Source: Amaurobius ferox (lineage: Eukaryota > Arthropoda > Arachnida > Araneae > Amaurobiidae). From it: DNA of 64,000 nucleotides. The notes under the pieces are model-generated. The model searched no databases, was not told the origin of the DNA, and saw only the letters and a program-made list of their open reading frames with translations. Every line of letters starts with the position of its first letter. Position 1 is the stretch's first letter. A program made the translations under genes and the position numbers. Shown in pieces: positions 13,043-25,344 of this stretch. Where the stretch lies: NCBI GenBank assembly GCA_951213105.1, contig OX578142.1, positions 122,230,731-122,294,730 on the forward strand, read 5' to 3'.

Positions 13043-13422
13043 CAAATAAAAGTATTAAGGAAAAAATGGGAATCAAGCCAACGGGAAAGCATAAATGGCC
13101 GAGGGGGATTGTGACCCCTCGTTCCCGGTTATAGCATGCTATTACACCTAGGTAACACTCCCGGAATCAAATACTTTGCCGAAACTTGACCTCCGAAATG
13201 GTGTCGAGCACAAGACACTGACCGTGAAAGTGAGTACAAAACTCAAGAATCGAAGAAAAGTCCGAAGTACAAAGCCGAAGTAAAACACATAATGAAAAAG
13301 GCCAAGAGTCGTTAACTAAGGAGAGTGCAATCCATATATAGCATTATACTGCCACTAGGGTGCGCTATCAGCAAGTTCCGTGTAGGTGAATCTCACAGTT
13401 ACCATTTCCAAAATCGATAACA
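13041..13422 (-). other. 3' flank of the Penelope-like element with a tRNA-like block
   Basis: Lies between the stop codon of the reverse transcriptase and the TA tract, so probably its 3' untranslated part. On the - strand, 13090-13165 contains a D-arm-like ACCTAGGTGTAATAGCATGC and a T-arm-like AGGGGTCACAATCCCCCTCG, arranged like a degenerate tRNA. The B-box is imperfect, so tRNA ancestry is only suggested. Confidence 0.4.
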
Positions 13423-15137
13423 TCATAGGTGTGTACAAGTTATATCCTTAAAATAAGCGTTTTTTACATCGTTGTATACAGTATTATAATAATGTCTAAG
13501 GTAATTTGCGGGATAATGTTTCTTGATCGCCTCTTGCATTATTCTTCTGTCATTTTCAGTTCGATCTTTTTTGAAAGTATGGATTCTTTGATTGCGTATC
13601 AGATGATTGACTATAATATTTCGTAATATATTTATACTCAAATTTGAGTTCCAATCGATAACGTGATTGATGCTGGTCTTGAAAGTATTTCTCTTATCGT
13701 ATAAAATGGTATATAAACAATTGTTTTTATCGTAAAGGATACTAATATCCAGGAAATCAACTTGATTTTTATTTTCCATGTGTGTTTCTATGAGATCCAA
13801 GTTATCAGGGTAGAAACTGAAGTCAAATTCAGGCATTTGTTCGTATTGGCCCACAAGAATGTCATCCACGATACGAAAGTATGGTATTTCATTTAATATG
13901 TGAGTGCCTTCCTCGTATTTATTCAGGTAGATGTCAGCAAGGAGTGAAGAACATCCTCCTCCCATTGGAATGCCTTTGACTTGCTGATAATAGTTGGTCC
14001 CGTTAAATAGTATATTTTCGAACAGAACAATCCTGATCATGGCTTTATATTTACTTAATATAATATATTCATGTAATTCATAAATCTCATAAATCTCCAA
14101 TAAAATAATAAGAAGATCATCAAGGTCAATATTATTAAAAAGATCTTTAAAATCGTAACTTCGGAAATTCATACGATCAGGGAAGAATTTGAGTTTGTTG
14201 AGTACTTCATAACTATTATTTACGATAATGGAACATTTATGCTTGATTTTTGTCATGACATGTGTCAGCAGAGCTAATAGTTTAGAATTAGCTATAGTCA
14301 GATAAGTCTTGAAACCGACAGTTACGGGACGGAATTTTACAGGGGTTTTATGCAGCTTCGGAATCAGGATGAGGTAAGGAAATTTAACTTGTTTTAAATC
14401 ATAATCAATCCGTTTATATAAGGCCTTGATTTTATTTTCTATAGTACGGCCTGTAAGGTGTAATTTTGTATACATAAGTTCATCTTGATAATGATTACAA
14501 AGAACTTCCACGTAATATTTGATGCACGTAAGTGTATAATTAGAAACGACTTTGTCGGTATAAGTTATTACATAATCGTTGCAATATTTATTCAAAATGT
14601 CTTCCTTGATCTTGCTTTGATTTTTGTCAGTACGTTGATTTTTATCAATACGTAAGCCATGATAATGAAAATTGAATAACCCCGTAATATTAAATTTCCA
14701 TTCTTCAAATGCGTCCAATGGTACACTATATTTCACGGCCATCCTATATATAAAGTCATTAAGATCCTTCTTGAAATTATTCACTACATTTGCAAATTCT
14801 TGAATACGGAATTTTGTTCCAAGTTGCAAAATAGACTTCAGGTTGGTATCTTGGATGAAATTCAAGTCCCCTGTTATGATGTGTCCATGATGAAGATCGG
14901 TAAACACGCTGTTTTCGCAATCACATTCACTGGATTTGTACTTTTCTATATTTTGCCCAATTTGATTGTAGTTGAAAATTTTTTTTCGACCATTCGTCTT
15001 AACAAATCTGTAAGCCAATTTAATTTCGATGTTAGGTATGGGCATAAGGTGAGACATGTCTTTCAAGAATGCTTTAAGAGGTATTTGATCATAAGTTTTG
15101 TTTCTGAATGTCGTAACGAAATATTCTTTATTTGCCC

Positions 15138-15138
<1 letters not shown>
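13423..15138 (-). CDS. Penelope-like element reverse transcriptase (5' end not intact)
   Basis: A single open frame (619 codons including about 48 from microsatellite read-through) encodes a Penelope-like RT. Counting from the frame start at 15282: a Cys-containing N-terminal motif (SECDCENS, 118-125), GHIITGDLNF (133-142), the diagnostic LIPKLHKTPVKFRPV (306-320), motif A YDFKDLFNNID (376-386), motif B KGIPMGGGCSSLLADIY (436-452) and catalytic IVDD (471-474). These are the hallmarks of Penelope-like RTs, as distinct from LINE or LTR RTs. There are no internal stops. No GIY-YIG endonuclease is seen after the RT, nor upstream before the (TA)n at 15147-15186, which replaces the natural N-terminus. 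The copy is either endonuclease-lacking or has lost a 5' endonuclease, as permuted Naiad-type members carry. Confidence 0.88.

Positions 15139-15146
<8 letters not shown>

Positions 15147-15186
<40 letters not shown>
15147..15186. repeat. (TA)n tract at the 5' edge of the Penelope-like element
   Basis: About 20 TA repeats directly where conserved RT-protein sequence ends. Together with 12836-13040 it brackets the element with TA tracts on both sides. Confidence 0.95.
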
Positions 15187-15189
<3 letters not shown>

Positions 15190-15362
15190 GAAGATTTTAA
15201 TGATTACTTGTAATATATAGATACCCGAGAAATACCAAAGAAAATTGCTTGTAAACTGTAGGTAAAGGTATAAAAATTGCAAATCAGAAGCCTAGTGTAG
15301 CACGATGAGCTATGCAAGAAGTTTGGAAATTGAATAAATGGAATCTAGTGAATATAAAAGGA

Positions 15363-15363
15363 T

Positions 15364-15433
<70 letters not shown>
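15363..15433. repeat. (TA)n(CA)n(TA)n microsatellite
   Basis: TA tracts interrupted by a short CA tract, with no gene. Confidence 0.95.
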
Positions 15434-15438
<5 letters not shown>

Positions 15439-17039
15439 TATTTATGCACACACACATGCTTCTATGACTTTGATGGAGAAAAAAAGTAACCCATTTAAAG
15501 TGTATTGATGAAACGATACATTAAAGAGGAGGGTCATTAATGTACAGCCTTTATTTATTTGGGAACATCCATGAGTGAAAATTTCCGAAACAATGAGAAA
15601 TATGTGACATTCATATTTTATTAAATATTTAATAACAAAGATTAACATGTGACATTCTTATTTTATTAAATTTATAATAAAATAAATTAAATAAAAAAAT
15701 ACATAATTAAAAAAATATTCAGCTAAACTTTCGAAATGGCATGGAGTAATGTTTACTGTCCCATAATAATAGCTAGAGGGCGATGACACTTGATATTTCA
15801 ATGAACAAAAATAGAATGCAACATTCGGGTTTGTTAGGTTATATTAAATATTCGTTTTGTAAATACTAAATTTTTCTGGGTAATTCAATTTTTTTGAGCA
15901 CCACTGTATATATAATTAAGTGTAGAGAATGCAAATGTAGTTGAAATATTCCTTATTCTATTTAATAATAAATAGAAAATTGAAGTAAAAATTTTCCTTT
16001 TCAGCTCCAACTATTGCTTGAATTGAGACGACAAATGTAGTGTTTCTATATTTAAATTTTGCACATATGCTAAAATATTGAATATATAAAAAAATTATTG
16101 GTTTCACTAAGTTATACTTATTTCAAAAATATATATAATTTAGTGCTACCTTCCATATATATATATATCTATATTTACACGAAATTTCTAATTTTCAGAG
16201 TTCATTTTGCTAAAATTGATGTGTATAGAAAAGCTTCAAATAAATTTCATTGAATAAAACTGTGAACGGAACCGAATAAAATTCATTGAATAAAACTCTG
16301 AACGACAAGCCTTTCTTATTTTAAAAAGAAAGGCTTTCCGTTGCCATAGCATACGTGCAAACAGAAAACTTTTTTCGTCCAGGGGATTGGAAGAACGCCA
16401 ATGGCTGCATTGCTCTTTTTTTTCATTCCAGCTTTCAAAATCGGAAATTACACAATAGCATGCGTCTAAGAAGTTATTTAGCGCTTAATAAACTTTTATA
16501 CTATACGAACGTATTTTTCTATATATTTATTTTTTATTTGGTCAACTTGTAACCGATTGTTTTGTATACCAGTTACTAAAACGTTAAGACACAACACGCT
16601 GCTACGAATAATGAATAAGAGTTTTAAACAAACAATGTTAAAAGGGCGTATGAGTTAACTTTTCCTGTTTCTCACAACATTTGTGAGTTTTACGTAAAAA
16701 CATCCATCGTTCGGCGGTATTGTAAAGGAGTCTGTGGGAATTATGAAGTCACAAGAAAATGTACCCAACATTGCCCGAATTTTAAAATGGAAACTAAAAA
16801 ATTGCAAACTTGTAAATAATATACCGAAACTCAACGAATTCCTGAGCGAATTTCTGAGCGCGGTTAGTTGCCCCGTGTGTGGGAGTGACCTCAGTAGGTC
16901 AGCTCCGGAAAATTGGACTGCTCCGTAATGGAGAAAAGCAAAAAAAAATAAGACATAGCTCGGTTAAAATAATAATTAATCAACTGATGGGTTTATGAAA
17001 CATTTTTTTCTGGAGTAGTCTGCGATGCATTTAGGAGCT
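15434..17039. other. Unassigned AT-rich DNA
   Basis: No domain-bearing frame was found. Near 15893-15912 the text GAGCACCACTGTATATA resembles one terminal repeat of a mariner-type element, but no partner end was seen. A 40-bp tandem duplication (ATTCATTGAATAAAACT... twice) lies at about 16240-16305. The 64-codon frame at 16734-16928 contains a CPVCGSDLS phrase but no wider match, so I do not call it a gene. Confidence 0.4.
16307..16336. repeat. Perfect 11-bp inverted repeat
   Basis: AAGCCTTTCTT and AAGAAAGGCTT flank an 8-nt loop. Short and possibly fortuitous. Confidence 0.7.
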
Positions 17040-17516
17040 GATGTTAAATTATAAACGTTGGATGGCACGTCAATTATTTTATATGGTAATATAAAAATCG
17101 GAGAGGTTTCAAACCCACGTAAAGGCGAATTTTTTTAAAAATTCATTAAAATTTGTCTATTAATCGCATGGATGCCGTTCATAGTTTGTTAGAAAGATAA
17201 TTTTTCTACTTTTACGATGATGCCAAGATGGAAGCTATGCGATAATATTTTAGGTCTTCTAGGAGTCGATTTATGTGAATATCGCCCAAAATCGTTATAA
17301 ACCGAGCTAAAATATAAAATAACTATAAAACTAATTAAAAATTAAAAGTAAATAAATAAAATAACGCCGAGGTGCACCTATTCGGGTCCTGAAGTACCTA
17401 TGCACCAAATTTCTTGGTTGTAAGAAGCTTAGATTCCCTGATACAGACTTCACAGACAGACACATTCCTTTATTATGCAAGATACGCAGGGAGAAACCTG
17501 TACCCCCGTACTTTTT
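17040..17516 (+). repeat. Dispersed-repeat-like segment with ACAGACAGACA tail
   Basis: Contains GTGCACCTATTCGGGTCCTG, TATGCACCAAATTTCTTGGT and, close to its end, a CACAGACAGACACATTCCTT phrase. Short ACAG/GTCT runs near one end are also seen in families A, B and C and in the Helitron at 55.0 kb. Only one copy occurs here, so its limits are uncertain. Confidence 0.4.
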
Positions 17517-17519
17517 ATC

Positions 17520-17620
17520 GAGAAATTAATGCTCTAGTGACTCAGCAATGTGGAATCGAGGCGAAACTTCCCAATCGTATCTCCCTAGTTTGAGTTCCGC
17601 AAGCCATGGATTAAACGAAT
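17520..17620 (+). repeat. tRNA-like SINE head (weak)
   Basis: CTAGTGACTCAGCAATG resembles an A-box / D-arm and TAGTTTGAGTTCC, about 50 nt later, resembles a B-box / T-arm. Order and spacing fit a tRNA-derived SINE, but both boxes deviate from consensus. Confidence 0.35.
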
Positions 17621-17681
17621 TCACTTTCATTTCTTTCCTTTTTTTCACTTCTGTCACCTTTTGCCCACACTATCCCTTTTA

Positions 17682-17823
17682 CTTTCCCTATATACGTTGT
17701 ATAATGTATAGGGAAAGCATTGGAACGAGGTCGGAAATTTGAATTCGAGTTTTCAACGGAAGAGCACGTTTCAAGCATTCCTGAACTCGAATCGAACTTT
17801 TTGAGGTGATGTCTGTGTGTATG

Positions 17824-17874
<51 letters not shown>

Positions 17875-18811
17875 GAGAGACTATGGAATCTATTGATTTT
17901 AAATACTGGATCAAATATTTGAATTCTATTGATTTTAAATGTGTTTGAATGTTTGGAAGATCCCTAAATTTTCGAATGAGATTTTCATTAAAAAATGAGA
18001 ACGTTCAATAATCTTACATAAATGATTTTTTGTTATGATGCAATTTTTCATTAGAAAAGGAATGATATGAACTTTAGAACGCCAGCATGAACAGTTCTCG
18101 AGGTATTACACGTTTTTAAAAATAAATTTATCAAAAACACATTACATAAAATTAAAAAAGTGTCAACTATTGTGAAATATGTTCACTTTCTACATGTAAT
18201 ATTATGTAAAGAATTTGTTAAAATTATTCTCGTGAGTTTAGTTTTCTTTCCATTCACGAGATAAGATACTTTGCGTAATACTTTCATATTTTCACGCTCA
18301 AAATTCGCCAATAGACATTTATATATAACAAATGTACTCCTCCGTCTGTCGGTAATTCTTATAGCTATAAATGTGGCAAATTTGGCGACTAGTTTGACGA
18401 AATATCACCTACATGGCGAAATATCACCAACATGGTAAAATTGGGCGTCAACTGGGGCGAAATATCGCCATGAGAAAGTATTGTAAGAATTGTAAAAATG
18501 ATGGCCAAATTCACGAAAATAAAACCTCATTGATTAATTAATTACGAAAATATTTGATTTTTTGGTCTATTTTGCTTATTGCGGATGCTACCAATATTGA
18601 TAATTGTCAATTTAGAGTTGCGCAAAATATAAATTAATTGGGTTCTTTGAAATAGTTTTACATGTTATCATCCGGAAAAGAGACAAATGTACAATTGAAC
18701 GTTAAAACTATTGTGCCGTGCCCGTAGATCTTATGCATCACTTTTTTCACCGTAAAAGAAGTACATTCATTTTATTACAAAGGAAAGGCGTGTGCTGCCC
18801 ACATCATATTT
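17682..18811 (-). repeat. Family A repeat, complete copy (A2)
   Basis: Read on the - strand it starts AAATATGATGTGGGCAGCAC at 18811 and ends at the hairpin tail near 17682-17720 (ACTTTCCCTATA...TATAGGGAAAG). The interior shows the same landmarks as A1: gene-free text rich in TTTGGCGA/TATCGCC-type phrases, a CATTCACGAGATAAG-type phrase and, near the tail, a (TG)n microsatellite (17842-17872). About 1.13 kb. A family C element abuts its head exactly. Confidence 0.8.
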
Positions 18812-20128
18812 TTAACACTTTACAACAAAGTTGGAAAGTGTTTATGACTTTGTTCATTCTGTCTGTCAGTCTGTCTGTCTGTCCGTTAGCACGATAACTG
18901 CCGTAAAAATGACTTAATCAAAATGAAATTTTAGTATGTTGTTCAGACGGTCTGTAGAACCTATGGGAATATAAATGAATAATATCACCCAATTACTTTT
19001 GGATTGAACCCGGGTCGAAAAAATGAAATACATACATACACCCCCATGGGACCTAATTTTTCAAACATTTTTTAAGCGGATTTAAAATTCACAAATTGCT
19101 TCGAAAATTTTAGGTAATATTCAAATTGTTTCATAAAATATATAAAAAAAAATTCAGCGAAATATATTCAGTAGTTTTTTAAATAAAAATTAAAATAATA
19201 ATTACACCTCTTATATGAAACGAGCACTTGACCATGATATGAAACGATCACATGACCCACTTCAAAATGATATATGGCATCCATCTTGTTTCAAAATCGT
19301 GATTTTTTTAAGTTCTTTTTAATTCATATTGAGTGTTGTATCCGTCCTAAAACTACTTTATTTTTGCTTAAATTCTGTGCATCTACATACTGAAACAACG
19401 CAATGACAATATATTTGAGTTTAAATGATCATCTAAATTTGATTATTTCTACAACTAAGCCTATTTTTCACCTATGTAAAATGTAAACAGCAAAATATAT
19501 AGAATGAGTTGTATTAGAATTCCTGTATTTTTTTTAACACAAAATAATTTAGTCCATGGAGTCTGCATGGCTGATATGAATGAAATATTAATTGACTTCA
19601 TAAAGAGAAGGACGATTTTTTTCGATGAAGTTTCAAGCATAGAGTTTAATTTTTTGTAGCTCCATGGTCTTAAACAAAATGTTTAAATAAAATAAATTAT
19701 TATAGTATTGTGATGAATGAAATGAATGGGAGAAAGTTATGAATGAAATCCTGTTTTTATAGAGAGATCCAGGCGTGTTATTTTTTCTATGACGTCATTT
19801 GAATTAATTTCAGTTGTTTTCGATGAAGTTTTCAAATATAATAAATTATCGTAGTATTATGATAATTCTAAAACTATTACCGAGGAATGTATCACATTTT
19901 AGAAATGTTTAAACCAGGCAATTTATATTTCAATGCCATCATTTGAATGAAGTTCATTTTTTTCGATGAAGGTTTAAGTTTTCAAATATAATAAATTAAT
20001 GCAGTATTGTGATAAGTTTCAAAATATTACCGAGGAATGTATTGCATTTTAGACTTGTTTAAATAAAATTGCATTGAAGTTGGAAAGTGTTTCATAATCA
20101 ATGCTTTAAGCATGATTGATCTTTCTTG
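18812..20128 (+). repeat. Family C dispersed repeat, full-length copy (C1)
   Basis: One end is TTAACACTTTACAACAAAGT, which can fold on itself (AACACTTT ... AAAGTGTT), followed by a (TCTG)n run and GTTAGCACGATAACTGCCGT. The other end is CATGATTGATCTTTCTTG. The interior has imperfect internal repeats of about 175 bp (AAATATAATAAATTATCGTA, GAATGTATNNCATTTTAGA). About 1.3 kb, non-coding. At least eight copies or parts occur in the window. Confidence 0.85.
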
Positions 20129-20500
20129 TTTCTTATTAATCTAACTGCACGGGAAGGAGAACGAACGGTGGGTACTAGGGCTGGTGGGTGTTCTCTTTGG
20201 GCTTGCTGGCCTTAGTGACTCTCCCATCCTTCCTCGTCCAAAATTCATGCAAAGTCATTTTACTCATTACTAACGAAGTCCAAAATTTTGGAGACTTTAC
20301 ATCTCTTTTCGCAACATTACAAAATAGTAAAAACAAAAAATAACGAACCGGAAGTTACGTTACTTCCCGTGCGTCACTTCCGGTAATCTCCACTTGGAAG
20401 TTAAATTTTCAAGCAATAAAATTTATCAATTTTTCCATTAACCGGATTCAAACTCAGAACCACTCACTATATTTTATACCAAGAATATTAATTTCTTAAA
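20129..20500. other. Unassigned DNA
   Basis: A relatively GC-rich block at 20150-20240 (GGTGGGTACTAGGGCTGGTG) and a CCGGAAGTTACGTTACTTCC imperfect palindrome near 20350. No gene or recognised repeat. Confidence 0.35.
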
Positions 20501-21290
20501 AACAACAGTAATTATCAAATAAATTGAACTTCATTTTCCAAGATATTGAATAGTCATCAATTTGTCGTCATTTTCTTTAATTTAGTATAATTTCTGCTAA
20601 TGTGGCAACATTTATAAAAGTGGTAATATTTTGTCAAACTATCGTCATCTTTAGTATCGCCAAGCATTACAGACAGGCAGACAAACAAGGAAATGACTTT
20701 TGACGAATTTTTGAATATTAAAATACAAAACTATTACAAAAGTACCTTATCTCGTGAATGGAATGGGCTAGATATAACTAAATGATGTTTAAAATTTTCA
20801 AGCATAACATTGCATATGGAAAGAGAACATATTTCCCAATAGTTAATACCTTTTTAATTTTATGCAATTTTTTTTTTATAAATTTATTCAAAAACGTGCA
20901 CTATCTCAACAGTTCTTGCTAGCCTTCTACAGTTTTTGTCATGAAAAATAACACATGAAATTATTTAATTATTTTTTAGCTAACATTTCGAATATTCGAT
21001 TGCTTTCAAAATAAATAGAGTTCTAGTATTCACTGATTGTAATAATCGCACCAAATTTCGTCTGAGATAGTCCCTTCGTTCGTGAGATATCTCATTCACC
21101 GACACACGGACACACACCAACATGCATAGACAAATACAGTCACCCCTTTTAAAACGCCCGATTCGAGTTCAGGGATGCTTGAAATGTGCTCTACCGTCAA
21201 AAATTCGAATGTGAATTTTCGAACCCGCCACCACAATACTTTTCTTTCATTTTCTATACATTATGGTACTATGTATACAGGGAAAATAAT
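20501..21290 (+). repeat. Family A repeat, head missing (A3)
   Basis: Carries the family A middle and tail: a TCATCAATTTGTCGTCATTT phrase, CTCGTGAATGGAATGG, CACTGATTGTAATAA, TTCGTGAGATATCTCATTCA, GAATTTTCGAACCCGCC and a hairpin tail (TTTCTATACATTATGG...ATGTATACAGGGAAAA). The head motif is absent. Confidence 0.75.
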
Positions 21291-21330
21291 TATTGTTTAT
21301 ATATATAATCAAAAAATGAAATCGAATTTT

Positions 21331-21814
21331 AGAATTGTGATAAATATATAGAATTGTGATAAATATGTGTGTTTTAGAATTGTGATAAATATTATAGAAT
21401 TGTGATAAATGAAAGGAATGGAAAAACGTTTATGAATGAAATGCAGCTTTTATAGAGAGAGCTAGGCGATTTATATTTCGATGACGTCATTTGAATAAAG
21501 TTCATTTGTTTTTCGATAAAGTTTTCAAATATAATAAATTATCGTAGTATTATGATAATTCTAAAACTATTACCGAGGAATGTATAACATTTTAGAGATG
21601 TTTAAACCAGGCAATTTATATTTCAATGCCGTCATTTGAATGAAGTTCATTTTTTTCAATGAAGGTTTAAGTTTTCAAATATAATAAATTAATGCCGTAT
21701 TGAGATAAGTTTTAAAATATTACCGAGGAATGTATTGCATTTTAGACTTGTTTAAATAAAATTGCCTTGAAGTTGGAAAGTGTTTCATAATCAATGCATG
21801 ATTGATCTTTCTTG
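21331..21814 (+). repeat. Family C repeat, right half only (C2)
   Basis: Starts with four short tandem units of TAGAATTGTGATAAAT (21331-21408), then follows the right half of family C to the end CATGATTGATCTTTCTTG at 21814. The TTAACAC end is missing. Confidence 0.8.
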
Positions 21815-22854
21815 TATTTTTCGTAAACTAGCATTCACGATATCCTTCGGGTACTAGTATGAAGCCATATCCAAAGATCAGTAACAAATGAAGTAGAAAC
21901 TGCCTAATCTATTTATAAGCGTTAATATTTCGATTTAATGTTAGAATAGCCATATCTGTGGGATGTAAAACCATACGCTCAAATGCCGCACTGACCTAGG
22001 TGAAGTCAATTCTTCTCTAAACATAATGAAGGGTCACTTAACACATAAATAATGAAATCAAATAATAATAAAACAATAATTTATTTAAAACAATTATCCT
22101 TGATAAAAAATAAGACATATCATTCAATACTCACAAATCTTTTAATTTCTCTTAATTCTTACGTATTTTTCTACTGCTATCGCTCAATTCGAATATCTCG
22201 CTGTTTATTTTTTAAAACTTTGGCATCACGAAATTCCTTCAAATATAATAAAATTTCAACAAAGCCTTGTGCTGGCTGAATGCAATAATATTCAGGGACT
22301 TGCACAATTTAGGGGACAGCCTTGACTCGGAAGAGTAACATTTCAATGCTTCCTCGTCATTCATTCAGGAAAATACTTCTTCAGGGAAGCATTTGTTCGC
22401 TAGCTGTTTTAAGCTGTCTGTAAGATTATCTGCCATATTCCAACTTTTCATCCCCCCCCCCCCCTAATTTTTTAAATACACTCTTCTGGACTGCTGTATG
22501 GTCAAACTTCGCATTTCACTTTTCTTTTTTGAAACCAGATCTGAGGATTGTGTTAGGCTACTAGCCCAAGATTCCTAATTTGCTTAACTAAGAAATAAAG
22601 ATTGTGTTCTATTTAGTTTCGATCGAAAATGCAGAAAATGTACGAAATTGCAGTTGCACGGGACGGATATGTGATCTTTTGGAATGCCAAAATGGCCATT
22701 CTCATGGTGATACGAAGTGAGGAATTTTCACAAGTGGTTTGCTGACAAAATCGCCACAATAATAGAAATATTGGCGTAAATTTAAAAAGCAAATTCAAAC
22801 AAATGTAATTAGGATATTTTTACTTTTTTCACAGGAAAGAGACTACATGCGCCG
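21815..22854. other. Unassigned DNA
   Basis: No supported gene. The 75-codon + frame at 22052-22279 and the 61-codon - frame at 22613-22798 have no recognised domain. A C-run lies at 22452-22463. Confidence 0.4.
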
Positions 22855-24417
22855 GTAATATTTTTAAAATTATCATAACACTACAATAATTTATTATATT
22901 TGAAAACTTCATCGAAAACAAATGAACTTTATTCAAATGACGTCATCGAAATATAAATCGCCTCTATATAAAAGCAGTATTTCATTCATAAACATTTTTC
23001 TAATCGTTTCATTCATCACAATACTATAATAATTTATTTTATTTAAAAATTTGAAAAATTGTTGTCTACCATATTTATTTTAAAATGTGAAACCTTTCTC
23101 ATATGTAAAATAGTTAAACTCTTGGAAAGATATTTATTATTAACACTTTACAACATAGTTGAAAGTGTTTATGACTTTGTTCATTCTGTCTGTCTGTCCG
23201 TTAGCACGATAACTGCCGTAAAAATGGCTTTATCAAAATGAAATTTTAGTATGTTTTTCAGATGATCTGTGGGACCTATGGGAATATAAATGAATAATAT
23301 CACCCAATTATTTTTTTATTGAACCCGGATTGAAAAAATGAAATACATTGAATCCTATGGGACCTAATTTTTTAAACATTTTTTAAGCCAATTTAAAATT
23401 CACAAATTGCTTCGAAAATTTTAGAAAATATTCAAATTATCCCATAAAATATATAAAAAAAATTTCAGTAAAATATGTTAGGTAGTTTTTTAAATAAAAA
23501 TTACTTAATATAGGGAGAATACAGATATATAAAACAAATTCAATTAAATTCTGACTCTCGTTATATCCCCCAGAAAGAAAAAAGAGATATATTATATAAT
23601 AAATATCCTGCCAAGAGTTTAATTATTTTATATATGAGAAAGGTTTCACATTTTAAAATAAATATGGTAGATACCAATTTTTCAAATTTTTAAATAAAAT
23701 GAATTATTATAGTATTGTGATGAATTAAACGATTGGAAAAATGATTATGAATGAAATGCTGCTTTTATATAGAGGAAATTTAAATTTTAATGCCGTCACT
23801 TGAATGAATTTCATTTTCTTCGATGAAGTTTTCAAATATAATAAATTAATGTAGTATTGTGATAATTTAAAAAATATTACCGAGGAATGTATCGCACTTG
23901 AGAGATGTTTGTATAAAATTGCATTGAAGCTGGAAAGTGTTTCATAATCAATGCTTTATTCATGATTGATCTTTCTTGTATAATATATCTCTTTTTTCTT
24001 TCTGGTGGATATAACGAGAGTCAGAATTTAATTGAATTTGTTTTTCTCCCTATATTAAATAATTTTTATTTAAAAAACTCCCTAACATATTTTACTGAAA
24101 ATCTTTTTATATATTTTATGGGATAATTTGAATATTTTCTAAAATTTTCGAAGCAATTTGTGAATTTTAAATTTGCTTAAAAAATGTTTGAAAAATTAGG
24201 TCCCATAGTGTTCAATGTATTTCATTTTTTCAACCCGGGTTCAATAAAAAACTAATTGGGTGATATTATTCATTATATTTCCATAGGTACCACAGACCGT
24301 CTGAAAAACATACTAAAATTTTATTTTGATAAAGCCATTTTTACGGCAGTTATCGTGCTAACGGACAGACAGACAGAATGAACAAAGTCATAAACACTTT
24401 CAACTATGTTGTAAAGT
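22855..24417 (-). repeat. Family C variant on the - strand, split by insertion of another C
   Basis: The parts 22855-23141 and 23979-24417 are adjacent halves of one C-type element on the - strand. The second ends in the reverse complement of the TTAACAC end (TTTCAACTATGTTGTAAAGTG). The variant has a private middle (GAATTTAATTGAATTTG, TCGTTATATCC, GAAAGGTTTCACATTTT) that other C copies lack. Another copy of the same variant (23142-23978) lies between the halves in opposite orientation, making arms of about 440 and 290 bp that can fold back. Confidence 0.8.
23142..23978 (+). repeat. Family C variant inserted into an opposite-strand C copy
   Basis: Begins TTAACACTTTACAACATAG and ends GATTGATCTTTCTTG. 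Its own middle shows the uninterrupted text ATATTATATAATAAATATCC. The flanks of the insertion, joined and reverse-complemented, give the same text with no bases gained or lost. The insertion therefore made no target duplication, within one base of uncertainty. Length is 837 bp, shorter than the 1.3-kb form because the private middle replaces part of the interior. Confidence 0.8.
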
Positions 24418-24889
24418 GGATTAATTCGCAGGGGATACAAATCTGTAAAAGATTTCAAATTAATAATGGAGTTAATCACGTTACTATGCCTAGGGATGTG
24501 GGCTAGATTGGAGGAATTATTCCATGGTGGAAAGAAGGGCTCTCAAGGAGGAACGAATGACTGGAGGGAAGGTGACTAGTTGATAAGCCTTCTCAATCAC
24601 TGACGCCTACCATTGAGTGCTGCATCTATTGTATATATTGGAAAACCTATGGACGATAAAGACAGTTGGAGTGAAATATCAACTACCCTTTTTGAGGATG
24701 CGCAGCCTGTAAGTGTTCGGTATCGATAATAGTTATCTGTAGTTGTGAATATTCTTAGTATGTTGGTATTGGTGTTATGGGTAAATTCATCGATATTTGA
24801 TATAAATGTATGCTTTTTTTGACAAAATGTATACATATAGGAATAACAGAAATGCGTAAATCAACATCCTTTGTAGCGATAATGCTAAA
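24418..24889. other. Unassigned DNA
   Basis: No supported gene. The 79-codon - frame at 24597-24836 lacks a recognised domain. Confidence 0.4.
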
Positions 24890-25040
24890 TCATCAACTTG
24901 GCTGTACCGTGGTTTGAACCGGGTAGATGGGTGAGTGGGGGAAAGCGTGGTATGCCAGCATCATAGCGTTGAGCTAAAGGCGTCCCCAGCTCAAGGCATT
25001 TAATACTGTCTTATGAGCGTTCGCTACAGTGCACTTTCTC
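24890..25040 (-). mobile_element. tRNA-like SINE, copy 1
   Basis: On the - strand, CCTTTAGCTCAACGCTATGA (A-box / D-arm) is followed about 55 nt later by CCCGGTTCAAACCACGG (B-box / T-arm), a good pol III type 2 promoter pair. There is no intact cloverleaf, so it is a tRNA-derived SINE head rather than a tRNA gene. A diverged second copy lies at 25345-25480 on the same strand. Confidence 0.65.
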
Positions 25041-25344
25041 CCTCTGAGTTTCGCAAAAAACAGAATGAAGCTGTTACTGGGTTGTAGATAAGGCGTGTGA
25101 GCGTGTAAGGCGTGAAAGGAAGGAACAGTCATAAAGCGGCCTCATACAAGATCCTAGGACGTATGGTGAGTAGACGTCAGACAGAATCTTGGAAAATCAG
25201 GTAACTCATTTCTGCTGGCGCCCTCTCGTAAAGAAAGAAAGTACATTTTTTCAATGCATAATTGTCAGCAATCTGAATAACTGGAAATAATAGAGCGAAG
25301 GACGCTTCGTGATCGTCCAAACTTACCAATGTAGCGAGAAGGCG

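Noticed and set aside
14800..15213. 137-codon + strand frame
   Set aside because: Shadow of the Penelope-like RT on the - strand.
16734..16928. Frame with CPVCGSDLS, a possible zinc-finger protein
   Set aside because: One Cys pair only, no second pair, no flanking splice or family match.
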